A stretch of 64,000 bases of DNA from Cellulomonas telluris. GTDB taxonomy: Bacteria; Actinomycetota; Actinomycetes; Actinomycetales; Cellulomonadaceae. Of the stretch, positions 6,751 through 15,599 are shown in pieces. Each line of letters starts with the position of its first letter. Position 1 is the stretch's first letter. The notes below the pieces were generated by a model. That model had not been told where the DNA came from. It did not search any database and saw only the letters and a program-made list of their open reading frames with translations. The position numbers and the translations under genes were made by a program. The stretch covers positions 62,001 to 126,000 of the forward strand of contig NZ_QXFN01000003.1 in assembly GCF_004886325.1 (NCBI RefSeq), read 5' to 3'.

Positions 6751-9006
6751 CTATCGAGTGATGTCGGCGGCGCCGTGCACGCCGACGAGCGTCGCGGGCT
6801 GGGGGCGCGCCCACAGGTACCCCTGGGCGCGGTCGACGCCCAGCCGCTCGAGCACGTGCGCCGTCGCGCGGTCCTCGACGCCCTCCGCCACGACCGACAG
6901 CCCGAACGAGTGCGCGAGGTCCACCATGGCCTGCACGACCACCTCCGACCCCTCGCGCGCGTGCTCGCCGAGGTCGGTGACGAACAGGCGGTCGATCTTC
7001 AGCTCGTCCACCGGCAGGTCGCGCAGCTGCGAGATCGACGTGGTGCCGATCCCGAAGTCGTCGATGGCCACGCGCACGCCCAGCTCGCCCAGCCGGTGCA
7101 GCACGGGCACGACACGGGAGCGGTCGGCGACGATGGCCGTCTCCGTGATCTCCACCTCGAGCAGGCGGGCCGGCACGGCGTGCTCCTCCAGCAGCTGCTC
7201 GATGGTGTCCACGACGGCCGACGACGCCACGTCGTGCGCCGACAGGTTCACGGCGACCGGCACGTCCTGGCCGGCCCGGTGCCAGTCGGCGAGCTGCCGC
7301 ACCGACTCCGTCAGCGCGAGCTGGGTCACCTCGTGGATGAGCCCCGACTGCTCCGCGAGCGGGATGAACGTGCCCGGCAGCAGGACGCCGCGCGTCGGGT
7401 GGCGCCACCGAAGGAGCGCCTCGTAGCCGACCGTCCGGCCCGTCGCGAGCTCGATCTTCGGCTGGTAGTGCATCTCGAGCTGCGCGGCGGGGACCTCCGC
7501 CGCAGGTCCCGGCGCGCCCTCGTGCGCCCGCGCGGCGCCGTCGGCGCGGGTGGCGCGTGCCGCGCGGCCCGGCCACGCAGGGAGCCGGCGGCCGGCACGG
7601 GCGGAGGCGTGCGCGTCGTCACCCTCCCGCAGGGGCTCGTCGTCGTCCGCGTCCGCGCCGTCGGCGAGCACCGCGCCGCGGCTGCGCGCCTGCCGCTCGA
7701 TGGCCGCGTGCAGCTCCCCGAGCAGCACCAGCCGGGCCGGCGAGGAGTCGTCGACGTCGGGGGAGTAGACGGCGACGCCGGTGCGGCGGTCCTTCGCGAC
7801 GTACATCGCGATGTCGGCGGTGCGCATGAGGGAGGACGCGTCGTCGGCGTGGTCCGGCAGGCACGCGACGCCGATCGACGTCTCGATGTGCAGCGCCATG
7901 TCGCCGAGCTCGAACGGCCGGGAGAACAGCCCGCGCACGCGCTGCGCGAGCCGCTCGGCGTTCTCCACCGTGCGCACGTCGGGCAGCAGGATCGCGAACT
8001 CGTCGCCGCCCAGGCGCGCGACGAGGTCCTCGTCGCGCAGCGCCCCGCGCAGGCGGGCCGCCACCTGCTCGAGCAGCTCGTCGCCGTGGTCGTGGCCGAG
8101 CGTGTCGTTGATGTCCTTGAACCGGTCGACGTCGAGCAGGATCAGCCCCACGCGCGAGTCGTCCTCGTCGGCGCGGGCGATCGCGCGCCGCATCTGCTCT
8201 GCCAGCAGCCGGCGGTTGGGCAGGCCCGTGAGCGAGTCGACCATGGCCAGCCGGGCGTTCTCCAGCGCGGCCGTCCGCAGCCGTCGGGACGTGCTCGTGA
8301 CGATCCGGAACAGCAGGACCCACAGGACCACCAGGCTCGCCGCCACCGCGACGGCGACGCCGCGGCGTGCCTCGCCCAGCGTGGCCTGCGTCGCGGAGTG
8401 GTCGAGCACGACCTCGGCGACGCCCACCGTCTCGCCGCGCCCGGCGCCGGTCGTCGCCGCCGGCGCCGGGCCGGGCGCGGGCTCCGCGCCGGGCGTCGGC
8501 CCGACGGCGGCCGCGTCCCCGGTGACGTCCGTCGTCACCGGCGTGTAGACGTCGAGCACCACGAGCTCGGCGGCGCCGCCGGCCGTGACCCGCCGCACGT
8601 CGTCCTGCACGACCGCGTCCGGCTCGCCGGTGCGCAGGACCTCGTCGAACCGCGTGGTGTGGGCGACCCCGCTCGTCGCGGACGGGTCGGAGCTGTACAT
8701 GAGGCGTCCGTCGAGGCTCCACAGCCGCAGCTCCACCAGGTCCGCCTCGAAGCCCGACGTGCGGCGCGCGACCTGGTCCGCGACGTCGTCGGACAGCACG
8801 CCCGTGAGGAAGGCGTTGGACGGCACCGCGCTCGACGCGTAGCTCGCGACGATCCGGGCGAGCGCCGTGCCGTCGGCCGTCGCCTGCCGCTGCATCTGGG
8901 TCGACGTGACGAGGACGAGGGCGACGCCCACGGCGGCCATCCCGAGCGAGCTCACCAGCGCGAACGTGCGCGTGAAGCTCCGGCGACGGCGGGACGTGTG
9001 CGGCAC
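6751..9006 (-). CDS. Membrane-anchored GGDEF-EAL protein (cyclic di-GMP turnover)
   Basis: A 751-residue protein with a TM near residues 15-35, an extracytoplasmic sensor region of about 170 residues, a second TM ([17 protein letters not shown]), then GGDEF and EAL domains. The cyclase motif is intact ([11 protein letters not shown], near residue 335), with an RDED inhibitory site five residues before it. The EAL domain has [36 protein letters not shown] and VAEGVED, so phosphodiesterase residues are also present. The two catalytic domains are separated by a long Ala/Arg-rich linker. The GTG at 9006 is preferred over an ATG at 9153, which would leave almost no room for the divergent msrB promoter. 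Confidence 0.88.
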   Translation of the reverse strand: MPHTSRRRRSFTRTFALVSSLGMAAVGVALVLVTSTQMQRQATADGTALARIVASYASSAVPSNAFLTGVLSDDVADQVARRTSGFEADLVELRLWSLDGRLMYSSDPSATSGVAHTTRFDEVLRTGEPDAVVQDDVRRVTAGGAAELVVLDVYTPVTTDVTGDAAAVGPTPGAEPAPGPAPAATTGAGRGETVGVAEVVLDHSATQATLGEARRGVAVAVAASLVVLWVLLFRIVTSTSRRLRTAALENARLAMVDSLTGLPNRRLLAEQMRRAIARADEDDSRVGLILLDVDRFKDINDTLGHDHGDELLEQVAARLRGALRDEDLVARLGGDEFAILLPDVRTVENAERLAQRVRGLFSRPFELGDMALHIETSIGVACLPDHADDASSLMRTADIAMYVAKDRRTGVAVYSPDVDDSSPARLVLLGELHAAIERQARSRGAVLADGADADDDEPLREGDDAHASARAGRRLPAWPGRAARATRADGAARAHEGAPGPAAEVPAAQLEMHYQPKIELATGRTVGYEALLRWRHPTRGVLLPGTFIPLAEQSGLIHEVTQLALTESVRQLADWHRAGQDVPVAVNLSAHDVASSAVVDTIEQLLEEHAVPARLLEVEITETAIVADRSRVVPVLHRLGELGVRVAIDDFGIGTTSISQLRDLPVDELKIDRLFVTDLGEHAREGSEVVVQAMVDLAHSFGLSVVAEGVEDRATAHVLERLGVDRAQGYLWARPQPATLVGVHGAADITR

Positions 9007-9172
9007 AGGACCTCGAGGGGGCGACGTGGAGCTCCGGCGGCGGATCCCGGCCAGCGTAGGTGGTCCGCCCGCGCGGGCACGACACCCGTGCACCCCGGCG
9101 CGGCGGGCCGGCCGCGGGAACGCGACGGCGGCATCCGGTGTTGGCACGGTCACCGACCCGAAGGAGGACGAC

Positions 9173-9592
9173 GTGGGCTACCCCGTCCAGAAGACCGACG
9201 AGCAGTGGGCGCTCGAGCTCGAGCCGCAGGAGTTCGCGGTGCTGCGCCGCGCCGGCACGGAGCGGCCGTGGACCGGTGAGCTGCTCGGCGAGCGCCGGGA
9301 GGGCGTGTACCGGTGCCGCGCGTGCGGCAACGAGCTGTTCCGCTCGGACACGAAGTTCGACGCGCACTGCGGCTGGCCGAGCTTCTTCTCGCCGCTCGCG
9401 GGCGACCGCGTGGAGCTTCTGGAGGACCGCAGCCACGGCATGGTCCGCACCGAGGTGCGGTGCGCGCGCTGCGGCTCCCACCTGGGCCACGTCTTCGACG
9501 ACGCGCCGCAGACGCCCACCGGCGACCGGTACTGCATGAACTCGCTGAGCCTGACGTTCGAGCCCGCCGCGGGCTCCTCCGAGCAGGGCTGA
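9173..9592 (+). CDS. msrB: Peptide-methionine (R)-S-oxide reductase MsrB
   Basis: A 139-residue enzyme that reduces methionine-R-sulfoxide in damaged proteins. It has two zinc-binding CxxC pairs (CRACG and CARCG), [17 protein letters not shown] and the catalytic cysteine in RYCMNS (Cys121). Length and motif order match single-domain MsrB. The GTG start follows AAGGAGGA at 9161-9168. It is divergent from the GGDEF-EAL gene and appears to be transcribed alone. Confidence 0.95.
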   Translation: MGYPVQKTDEQWALELEPQEFAVLRRAGTERPWTGELLGERREGVYRCRACGNELFRSDTKFDAHCGWPSFFSPLAGDRVELLEDRSHGMVRTEVRCARCGSHLGHVFDDAPQTPTGDRYCMNSLSLTFEPAAGSSEQG

Positions 9593-9666
9593 CGACACGC
9601 CGCGGACACGCCGCGCACGGGAGAACAACCTCCTGCAGGTGACTGAAGTCCCCTGCGCGGCGTGCC

Positions 9667-9672
9667 GATAAT
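9667..9672 (+). promoter_or_regulatory. Leaderless -10 element of the NERD gene
   Basis: GATAAT is followed by six bases and the GTG at 9679, so transcription should begin at the start codon. TGAAGT lies 17 bp upstream as a weak -35. No Shine-Dalgarno sequence fits between the -10 and the GTG. Confidence 0.65.
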
Positions 9673-9678
9673 GACGGC

Positions 9679-10434
9679 GTGGAGGAGGTCCTGACAGTCC
9701 GGCGATGGCGGCGGTACGGAGCCGACCGACTCTTCGTGACGCACGAGAGCGGCGGCCGTGTCGGCTCGGTCGACCTGCAGTCCGGCGAGGTGGTCGTCGA
9801 CGACCCCGTCCTCGAGGCCGGGCTGCGCCGTGCCGCCCAGGAGTACCTGCGCGCCGACGTGCCCGAGCTCGTGCTCCCCATGCCGCGCGCGACGGGCTCG
9901 CTGGACGCGCTCGACGAGGCGGGCCTGGACGCGTGGCTCGGCCCCGACCGCCCGCGCGGCGAGCGCGGCAGCCCGGTCGGGGTGCGGCTCGACCGGCTGG
10001 CGGAGGCCGGCTGGCAGACCGTGCACGACGTCCCCCTGGGACGCCAGGGCACGGTCGTCGAGCACCTGCTCATCGGCCCGGGCGGCATCTTCACGGTCGC
10101 CGAGCGCCGGCACCCGGGCAGCCGGGTGCGCGTCGAGGCGCGCACCATGCGCGTCGACGAGCGCGCGGTCCCGTACCTGCGCGACGCCCGCCTGGAGGCG
10201 GCGCGGGTGCAGGGCCTGCTGCAGTCCGCCGGGTGCGCGGGCGTGACGGTGCGGGCGGTCCTCGTGGTCGACGGCGACCTCGAGCGCGACCCGACGCAGC
10301 CGCCGCAGGACGCGCTCGTCGTGGCCCGGCACGAGGTGCCGAACGTCTTCCGTCTCATGCCGGAGCGGCTGGACCGGGTCCGGGTGCACGCCTTCGCGCA
10401 GATGGCGCGGCGGCGCACCACGTGGGCCCGCTGA
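9679..10434 (+). CDS. NERD (nuclease-related) domain protein
   Basis: A 251-residue soluble protein. The N-terminal 90 residues are unassigned. From about residue 95 it reads VGVRLDRLAEAGWQTVHDV, then VEHLLIGPGGIFTVAERR and a basic strand, which follow the NERD domain core (a restriction-endonuclease-like fold). The usual catalytic Asp/Glu/Lys set is only partly evident, so nuclease activity is uncertain. The GTG is supported by the -10 element six bases upstream. MarR follows 34 bp downstream with its own -10. Confidence 0.65.
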   Translation: MEEVLTVRRWRRYGADRLFVTHESGGRVGSVDLQSGEVVVDDPVLEAGLRRAAQEYLRADVPELVLPMPRATGSLDALDEAGLDAWLGPDRPRGERGSPVGVRLDRLAEAGWQTVHDVPLGRQGTVVEHLLIGPGGIFTVAERRHPGSRVRVEARTMRVDERAVPYLRDARLEAARVQGLLQSAGCAGVTVRAVLVVDGDLERDPTQPPQDALVVARHEVPNVFRLMPERLDRVRVHAFAQMARRRTTWAR

Positions 10435-10468
10435 CCGCCGGCGCGCCGCCCTGCGCCAGGATGGGGTC

Positions 10469-10942
10469 ATGACCGAGGACCCCGTGCTGCGGCTCGAGCG
10501 AGAGCTCGGCCTGTTCGTCCGCCGCGCGCGGGCCTCCGCGGCCCACGTGGCACGGGCCGTCCACCCGGACCTGGACCCGTCGGCGTACTCGCTGCTGTCC
10601 GCGGTCGCGGCGGAGCCCGGCACGCGCGCGAGCGACCTCGCGGACCGTCTCGGCGTGGGCCGCGGGACGATGTCCCGGCAGCTGGCCCGCCTCGAGCGGC
10701 TCGCGCTCGTGACCCGCGAGGCGGACCCCCACGACTCGCGCAGCCACCCCCTGCGGCTCACGGAGGAGGGGGAGCGCCGCCTGCAGGCGGCCCGGCAGGC
10801 GCGGCGGGAGTGGTTCCGGGATGCGCTCGACGCGTGGTCCCCGGAGGAGCTGGACGCGCTCGCCGAGCGGCTGGAGCGCCTGAACACGGCGATCCACGAC
10901 CGGATGCGCCGTGCGGGGGCGGACCCCGACGCGGCGCCCTAG
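10469..10942 (+). CDS. MarR family transcriptional regulator
   Basis: A 157-residue winged-helix repressor: DLDPSAYSLLSAVAAEPG, ASDLADRLGVGRGTMSRQL (recognition helix), LVTREADPHDSRSHPLRLTEEG (wing), and C-terminal dimer helices. CAGGAT (10457-10462) lies exactly six bases before the ATG, so it is probably leaderless. It converges on the DHA2 exporter gene, whose promoter carries a MarR-like inverted repeat; control of that pump by this regulator is a reasonable inference. Confidence 0.88.
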   Translation: MTEDPVLRLERELGLFVRRARASAAHVARAVHPDLDPSAYSLLSAVAAEPGTRASDLADRLGVGRGTMSRQLARLERLALVTREADPHDSRSHPLRLTEEGERRLQAARQARREWFRDALDAWSPEELDALAERLERLNTAIHDRMRRAGADPDAAP

Positions 10943-10947
10943 ACGCG

Positions 10948-11006
10948 GCACCACCGCGACGAGCCCCGGCCCCCCGCGAGGGGACCGGGGCTCGTCGCGG
11001 TGGTGC
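10948..11006. terminator. Bidirectional terminator between MarR and exporter genes
   Basis: Two perfectly complementary 22-base arms (10948-10969 and 10985-11006) enclose a 15-base C/G-rich loop that can pair further. It starts 6 bp after the MarR stop and ends 6 bp before the exporter stop, so it serves both convergent genes. Confidence 0.85.
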
Positions 11007-11011
11007 GGGTG

Positions 11012-12649
11012 TCAGGCGCGTGCGGCGGCCTGCTCGGCCTCGAGGCGCTGCTCGATGCCGGAGCGGCTGCCCAGCGGCACCTCGCGCAGGAGCAGGACGG
11101 CGACGAACGCGAGCACCGCGACGGGCGCGGCGACCAGGAACAGGTCCGCGACCCCGACGCCGAAGGCGTGCTCGACCACGTGCCGGATCGGCGCGGGCAG
11201 CGTCGTGACGTCGGGCAGCGCGGACGCGCCGCCGCCGGCGCCGCCGAGCAGCGCGGGGTCGACGTGGGCCGCGCGCAGCCCGTCGACCATGTAGTCCTGC
11301 ACCCGGTGCGACAGCAGCGCGCCGAGGGCCGAGACGCCGAGCGTGCCGCCGAGGGTGCGGAAGAACGCGATCGTGGCGGTGCCGGAGCCGACGTCCTGCA
11401 CAGGCAACGTGTTCTGCGCGGCCAGCACGAGGTTCTGCATGAGCATGCCGACGCCGACGCCGAGGACGCCCATGAACAGGCCGAGCAGCCAGAACGACGT
11501 CGTCTCGTCGATGGTGCCCATGAGGGCGAGGCCCGCGACGAGCAGGACCGAGCCGGCGACCATGAAGCGCTTGTAGCGGCCGGAGCGGGAGATGGCCCGG
11601 CCCGAGAGCGTCGAGGACAGGAACAGGCCGAGGACCATCGGGATGGTCAGCAGGCCGGACTCGGTGGGCGTGCGCCCGCGCGACAGCTGCAGGTACTGGC
11701 TCAGGTAGACCTGCGTGCCGAACAGCGCGATGCCGACGGCGACGGACGCGACCACGGCGAGCACGACCGTGCGGTCGCGGAACAGCCGCAGCGGGATGAT
11801 CGGCTCGGCGGCGCGGTGCTCGACGGCCACGGCCGCGGCGAGCAGGACCACGGAGCCGCCGACCATCGCGGCGGTCTGCCACGACGCCCACTCGAACGAG
11901 TCGCCGGCGAACGTCACCCAGAGCAGCAGGGTGGCGATGCCCGCGGAGATGAGGACCGCGCCGGCCCAGTCGATCTGCACCCGGCGGCGGGGCACCGCGG
12001 GCAGGTGCAGCGTGCGCTGGAGGACGACGATCGCCGCGACGGCGAAGGGCAGGCCCACGAAGAAGTTCCAGCGCCAGCCGGCCGCGTCGGTGATGACGCC
12101 GCCGAGCAGCGGGCCGCCGACCATGCCGACGGCCATGACGGCGCCCATGAGGCCCATGTACCGGCCGCGCTCGCGGGGGCTGATGATGTCGGCGATGAGG
12201 ACGGTGCCGAGGGCCGTCAGGCCGCCGGCGCCGATGCCCTGCACGGCGCGCATGCCGATGAGCATCTCGGTGCTGTGCGCGAGGCCGGCGAGGGCCGAGG
12301 ACACGACGGAGATCACGAGCGCGACCTGCACGAGGACCTTGCGGTTCGTCAGGTCGGCGAGCTTGCCCCAGATCGGGGTGGAGATCGTGGTCGTCAGCAG
12401 CGTGGCGGTCACGACCCACGTGAACGCGGACTGCGTGCCGCCGAGGTCGGTGATGATCCGCGGCAGCGACGTCGAGACGACGCTCGTCGCGAGGATCGAG
12501 ACGAACATCCCGAGCAGGATGCCCGAGAGGGCCTCGAGGACCTCGCGGTGGGTCATGGCGGGGCGGGCGTCGGCGACGACGGGCGGGACGTCGCCGGGGT
12601 GCGCGGGATCGGGCGCGGTGGTGGTGCGGGTGTCGGGCTGGGTGGTCAC
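11012..12649 (-). CDS. DHA2-type MFS drug exporter (14 TM, EmrB/QacA family)
   Basis: A 545-residue protein with about 14 hydrophobic segments, the DHA2 hallmark. Seen are SILATSVVSTSLPRI, WGKLADLTNRKVLV (motif A), RAVQGIGAGGL, and MGAVMAVGMVGGPLLGGVI followed by WRWNFFVGLP (motif C region). It should export drugs or other toxic compounds using proton exchange across the cytoplasmic membrane. The promoter upstream has a good -35/-10 pair with a MarR-type inverted repeat across the -10, and the convergent gene is marR. Confidence 0.9.
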   Translation of the reverse strand: MTTQPDTRTTTAPDPAHPGDVPPVVADARPAMTHREVLEALSGILLGMFVSILATSVVSTSLPRIITDLGGTQSAFTWVVTATLLTTTISTPIWGKLADLTNRKVLVQVALVISVVSSALAGLAHSTEMLIGMRAVQGIGAGGLTALGTVLIADIISPRERGRYMGLMGAVMAVGMVGGPLLGGVITDAAGWRWNFFVGLPFAVAAIVVLQRTLHLPAVPRRRVQIDWAGAVLISAGIATLLLWVTFAGDSFEWASWQTAAMVGGSVVLLAAAVAVEHRAAEPIIPLRLFRDRTVVLAVVASVAVGIALFGTQVYLSQYLQLSRGRTPTESGLLTIPMVLGLFLSSTLSGRAISRSGRYKRFMVAGSVLLVAGLALMGTIDETTSFWLLGLFMGVLGVGVGMLMQNLVLAAQNTLPVQDVGSGTATIAFFRTLGGTLGVSALGALLSHRVQDYMVDGLRAAHVDPALLGGAGGGASALPDVTTLPAPIRHVVEHAFGVGVADLFLVAAPVAVLAFVAVLLLREVPLGSRSGIEQRLEAEQAAARA

Positions 12650-12727
12650 GCAGGACTCGCTTCCGGGCTGCGGGCGGGGGACCGGCGGCGTCGGCGGTCG
12701 GGTTCGGTAGGGCGCGAGGCGCCAGAA

Positions 12728-12770
12728 AGTTGCTTAAGGCAACTCTAAGACAGATCGTTACCTCGGGCAA
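12728..12770 (-). promoter_or_regulatory. Exporter promoter with MarR-type operator
   Basis: On the minus strand -35 TTGCCC (12770-12765) and -10 TAGAGT (12747-12742) are separated by 17 bp. The segment 12728-12744 is an inverted repeat AGTTGC, TTAAG, GCAACT that overlaps the -10 and start site. A second CAAC-C-GTTG palindrome lies just upstream. The core TTGC...GCAA is typical of MarR operators. Confidence 0.7.
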
Positions 12771-12786
12771 CCGTTGTGGCGCCGTC

Positions 12787-12870
12787 CTTGTTCCCGGACG
12801 CCCCTCGTTCCCGGACGCCCCTCGTTCCCGGACGCGTCTCGTTCCGGACGTGCCTCCTCCCCGGACGCGC
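12787..12870. repeat. 17-bp tandem repeats, five copies
   Basis: The unit CTCGTTCCCGGACGCCC occurs three times almost exactly, followed by a 16-bp and a 17-bp degenerate copy; each unit holds CCGGACG. It lies between the exporter promoter and the sugar-porter terminator. It overlaps no gene. Confidence 0.8.
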
Positions 12871-12871
12871 G

Positions 12872-12910
12872 AGGGCCCGGGTCGCCGCCGCTGCGACGTG
12901 CCCGGGCCCT
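12872..12910 (-). terminator. Terminator of the sugar porter gene
   Basis: Arms AGGGCCCGGG and CCCGGGCCCT (10 bp, perfect) flank a 19-base loop with an inner TCGC/GCGA pairing. It begins 15 bp beyond the stop codon. Confidence 0.75.
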
Positions 12911-12925
12911 GCGCGGTGCGTGCCG

Positions 12926-14419
12926 TCAGGCCCGCGTGCGGTTGCGCTCGACGCGCAGCCCCTCCATGTCCTCGAGCTGCACACCCTTCGTCTCGGGCAC
13001 CTTCGTCAGCACGAAGAAGAAGGACAGCAGCGCGAACGCCGCGTACATGAGGTACGGGATCGACGCGCCGAACGCGTTGAGCATCGGCGGGAACGAGATG
13101 GTGATGAGGAAGTTCGCGATCCACTGCGCCGCCGCGGCCAGGCCGAGCGCGGCCGCACGGATGCGGTTGGGGAAGATCTCGCCCAGCAGCACCCACACCA
13201 GCGGGCCCCACGACGCGCCGAAGAACACGACGAACAGGTTGGCCGCGACCACGGCGACCATGCCCCACGGCGCCGGCAGGCTCACGTCCTCGCCCGAGCC
13301 CGTGCTGTTCATGAACGCGACCGCCACGACCGCGAGCGTCACGGCCATGCCCGCCGAGCCGATGAGCAGCAGCGGGCGCCGGCCGATCTTGTCGATGAGC
13401 GCGATCGCGATGAACGTCACCAGCACGTTCGTGATCGACGTGATCGTCGACGTCGTGAACGCGTCGCCCTCGTCGAACCCGACCGCCTGCCACAGCGTGT
13501 TCGAGTAGTAGAAGATCACGTTGATGCCGACGAACTGCTGGAAGACCGACAGCAGGATGCCGACCCACACCACCGGCAGCAGGCCGAACCGCGGCCCGCG
13601 CAGGCTCGACTGCGACGCGAGCGCCTCGTCCGTGCGGATCGTGTGCTCGATGTCGCGGATCCGCTCGTCCACGTCCTCGTCGGGCGGGAGGACCGAGGCG
13701 AGGACGGCGCGTGCCTCCTGCCGCTTGCCGCTCGCCAGCAGGTAGCGCGGCGACTCCGGGATGCGCAGCGCCAGGATCCCGTAGATCGTCGCCGGCACCA
13801 CCGCGACGAGGAACATCCACCGCCACGCCTCGAGCCCGAACCACAGCTCGCCGCTGGCGTCCGCGCCCGCACCGGGCGTCGCGCGGGCGAGCAACTCGTC
13901 GGACAGCAGCGCGGCGAAGATGCCGATGACGATCGCGAGCTGCTGCAGCGAGCCCAGGCGGCCGCGGATGCGGGCCGGCGCGATCTCCGCGATGTACGCG
14001 GGAGCGATCACCGACGCGATGCCGATGCCGAGGCCGGCCATGAACCGCCACGCGATGAGGTCCCACACGCCGAAGGCGATGCCGGAGAGCACCGAGGACA
14101 CGAAGAACAGCACCGCGCCGAGGAACATGACGCGCGTGCGGCCCCACCGGTCGGCGAGCCGCCCGCCCAGCCACGCACCGAGCGCGCAGCCCAGCAGGGC
14201 GACGGCCACGGCGAAGCCGCTCAGCCCGCTGCCGAGGTCGAACTGCTCGGTGAAGGCCTGCACCGCACCGTTGATGACGGAGCTGTCGAAGCCGAAGAGG
14301 AAGCCGCCGACGGCCGCGGCGACCGCGAGGGCCACCGCCTTGCCGGTGTGCTTGCCGTTGAGCTCGCCGGACGAGCCCCCGCCCTGCGGTCCAGTCCTGC
14401 GGGACGCCGGATCGGACAT
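12926..14419 (-). CDS. MFS sugar:proton symporter (sugar porter family)
   Basis: A 497-residue, 12-TM transporter of the sugar porter family (XylE/GalP/GLUT-like). It has GGFLFGFDSSVINGA in TM1, GGRLADRWGRTRVM, RFMAGLGIGIASVIAPAYIAE, PESPRYLLASGK after TM6, FQQFVGINVIFYYS in TM7, IDKIGRRPLLLIGSAG and VPETKGVQLEDME at the C-terminus, each at the expected place. It imports a hexose or pentose with protons; the specificity cannot be read. The gene appears to stand alone. Confidence 0.93.
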   Translation of the reverse strand: MSDPASRRTGPQGGGSSGELNGKHTGKAVALAVAAAVGGFLFGFDSSVINGAVQAFTEQFDLGSGLSGFAVAVALLGCALGAWLGGRLADRWGRTRVMFLGAVLFFVSSVLSGIAFGVWDLIAWRFMAGLGIGIASVIAPAYIAEIAPARIRGRLGSLQQLAIVIGIFAALLSDELLARATPGAGADASGELWFGLEAWRWMFLVAVVPATIYGILALRIPESPRYLLASGKRQEARAVLASVLPPDEDVDERIRDIEHTIRTDEALASQSSLRGPRFGLLPVVWVGILLSVFQQFVGINVIFYYSNTLWQAVGFDEGDAFTTSTITSITNVLVTFIAIALIDKIGRRPLLLIGSAGMAVTLAVVAVAFMNSTGSGEDVSLPAPWGMVAVVAANLFVVFFGASWGPLVWVLLGEIFPNRIRAAALGLAAAAQWIANFLITISFPPMLNAFGASIPYLMYAAFALLSFFFVLTKVPETKGVQLEDMEGLRVERNRTRA

Positions 14420-14596
14420 CGTCCACCCCCGTCTGGTGTTCACGGCCGGGCCCAGCGCCTGGTCACAGCCCACTCTCTCCCCGGCGGTGGGGGCTCGCAC
14501 GCGGAGCGTGGCGCCGACGGCGCTGGTCGCGGCCGCGGGCCGTCGTGGCCGGCCCCGTCGGTGGCACCGCGGGAGCCGCGGGTGCATCATCGCCCG

Positions 14597-15262
14597 GTGG
14601 CACCGACGGGAGCGCAGGACGGGGGCACGGGGCACGAGCCCCGGCGCCACCACCGCCCCCTGCCCTTCGACCCCGCGCAGGCCGACGCCCTGCCCGGCGA
14701 CCTGGACCCGCAGCTGCGGGGCGAGATCGCGCACACCACCGCCGGGGCCCTCGTGCACCGGGCCCGCGCGTCGCAGGACCCCGAGGTGGTCCGGCGGCTC
14801 GTCGCGCTCGTCGAGACCGAGGGGCTCGACGTCGTGGCGGCGATGTGGGCCGACAGCCCCGCCGACACGCTGCCGGGCGCCCTGTGGCGCCTGTACGTGC
14901 TGCGCGAGTGGGTGCGCCGCGACCCGGCGACCGTCGCCGACCGGTACCGGATGGGCGTGGCCGCCGCACCCGTGCACGACGCCGTCGCGGGCGTGGTCGA
15001 GGCGCCCGGCCCGGCCGACGTGCGGGCCGTGGCGGACGCGGTGCTGTCCGGTGTCTACTCCGGCGACCTCGCCGTGGCCCTCGAGCGCGCCGCCGCGTTC
15101 TGCCAGGTGCTCGCGACCGGCGCCGCGTTCGACGCCGACCACCTCGACGTCGTCGACCCGGGCGGTGCCGCCCGCCTGACGCGCGGTGCGGCCTCGCTCG
15201 TGCGCACGGCCGAGGAGCTCGGGGCCGCGGCTGCCCTGTGGCGGGCGGACCGCCTCGACTGA
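14597..15262 (+). CDS. Conserved-looking helical protein of unknown function
   Basis: A 221-residue soluble, mainly alpha-helical protein. It contains DPQLRGEIAHTTAGALVHRARASQ near residue 35, SPADTLPGALWRLYVLREWV near residue 95, and a C-terminal set of helices rich in Ala and Arg. No catalytic motif, TM or signal is evident and I do not recognise the family. The GTG is chosen because CATCAT (14585-14590) lies six bases upstream (leaderless pattern), which places the start after the divergent sugar-porter promoter. Confidence 0.65.
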   Translation: MAPTGAQDGGTGHEPRRHHRPLPFDPAQADALPGDLDPQLRGEIAHTTAGALVHRARASQDPEVVRRLVALVETEGLDVVAAMWADSPADTLPGALWRLYVLREWVRRDPATVADRYRMGVAAAPVHDAVAGVVEAPGPADVRAVADAVLSGVYSGDLAVALERAAAFCQVLATGAAFDADHLDVVDPGGAARLTRGAASLVRTAEELGAAAALWRADRLD

Positions 15263-15296
15263 CCGCCCGGGGGCTGCTGCGCGGGTCCCCCGGACG

Positions 15297-15312
15297 CGTG
15301 ACGATCGTCACC
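15297..15312. promoter_or_regulatory. Crp/GlxR-type operator
   Basis: CGTGACGATCGTCACC contains a perfect GTGA-N6-TCAC palindrome, the core of the Crp-family consensus TGTGA-N6-TCACA. Its centre is about 47 bp before the -10 TAGACT at 15351, which puts it near -60 from the likely start, a class I activator position. Confidence 0.6.
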
Positions 15313-15515
15313 GGTCCTGCGCTCGCCGGGTGCGCCCGGCGGCCCGCGCCTAGACTGGTGGCGGCGCCGGGTCGCGGTGGCCCCGGGCTCCATCATCAGC
15401 CGCTTCGAGCGGCCACGCGCCGAGAGGCGCCCCGCGGCCCGGCGTCCTCGCGCCCGCCCCGCGGCCCCGCCGCGCCCGCGTCACCCGGTCGGGGCCTGCC
15501 CCCGCGTCCCGGTCG

Positions 15516-15548
15516 GTGCACCTGCCGTTCACTGGCCGTTAGGCTGAC
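15516..15548 (+). promoter_or_regulatory. PHO-box-like triple direct repeat with -10
   Basis: Three adjacent 11-bp units: GTGCACCTGCC, GTTCACTGGCC, GTTAGGCTGAC. Actinobacterial PhoP sites are built of 11-bp direct repeats with a GTTCACC-like core. The third unit contains a -10 (TAGGCT). The gene below is a phosphate transporter operon, which supports the reading. Confidence 0.6.
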
Positions 15549-15599
15549 CCCGCCCGAGCACCCGCCGGGCGACTGTCGTCCCTCGCCCCGGAGATCTCC

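Larger units (their letters stand above)
15263..15599 (+). other. 337-bp control region of the phosphate transport operon
   Basis: No convincing gene is present. It holds a Crp/GlxR-like palindrome (15297-15312), an upstream -10 TAGACT (15351-15356), a G+C-rich stretch of about 150 bases with short inverted repeats, and three PHO-box-like direct repeats with a second -10 (TAGGCT, 15540-15545). Two promoters driving the DUF47-pit operon are inferred. Confidence 0.55.

Noticed and set aside
9007-9153. A longer N-terminus for the GGDEF-EAL protein from an ATG at 9153
   Set aside because: The extra residues look unstructured and would leave only 19 bp to the divergent msrB start; GTG 9006 is preceded by a fitting GAGG.
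10758-14426. A 1222-codon open frame on the minus strand overlapping two transporters
   Set aside because: It is a frame shadow produced by extreme G+C: its translation is Arg/Ala/Pro-rich low complexity with no motif, while both transporters are clear in another frame.
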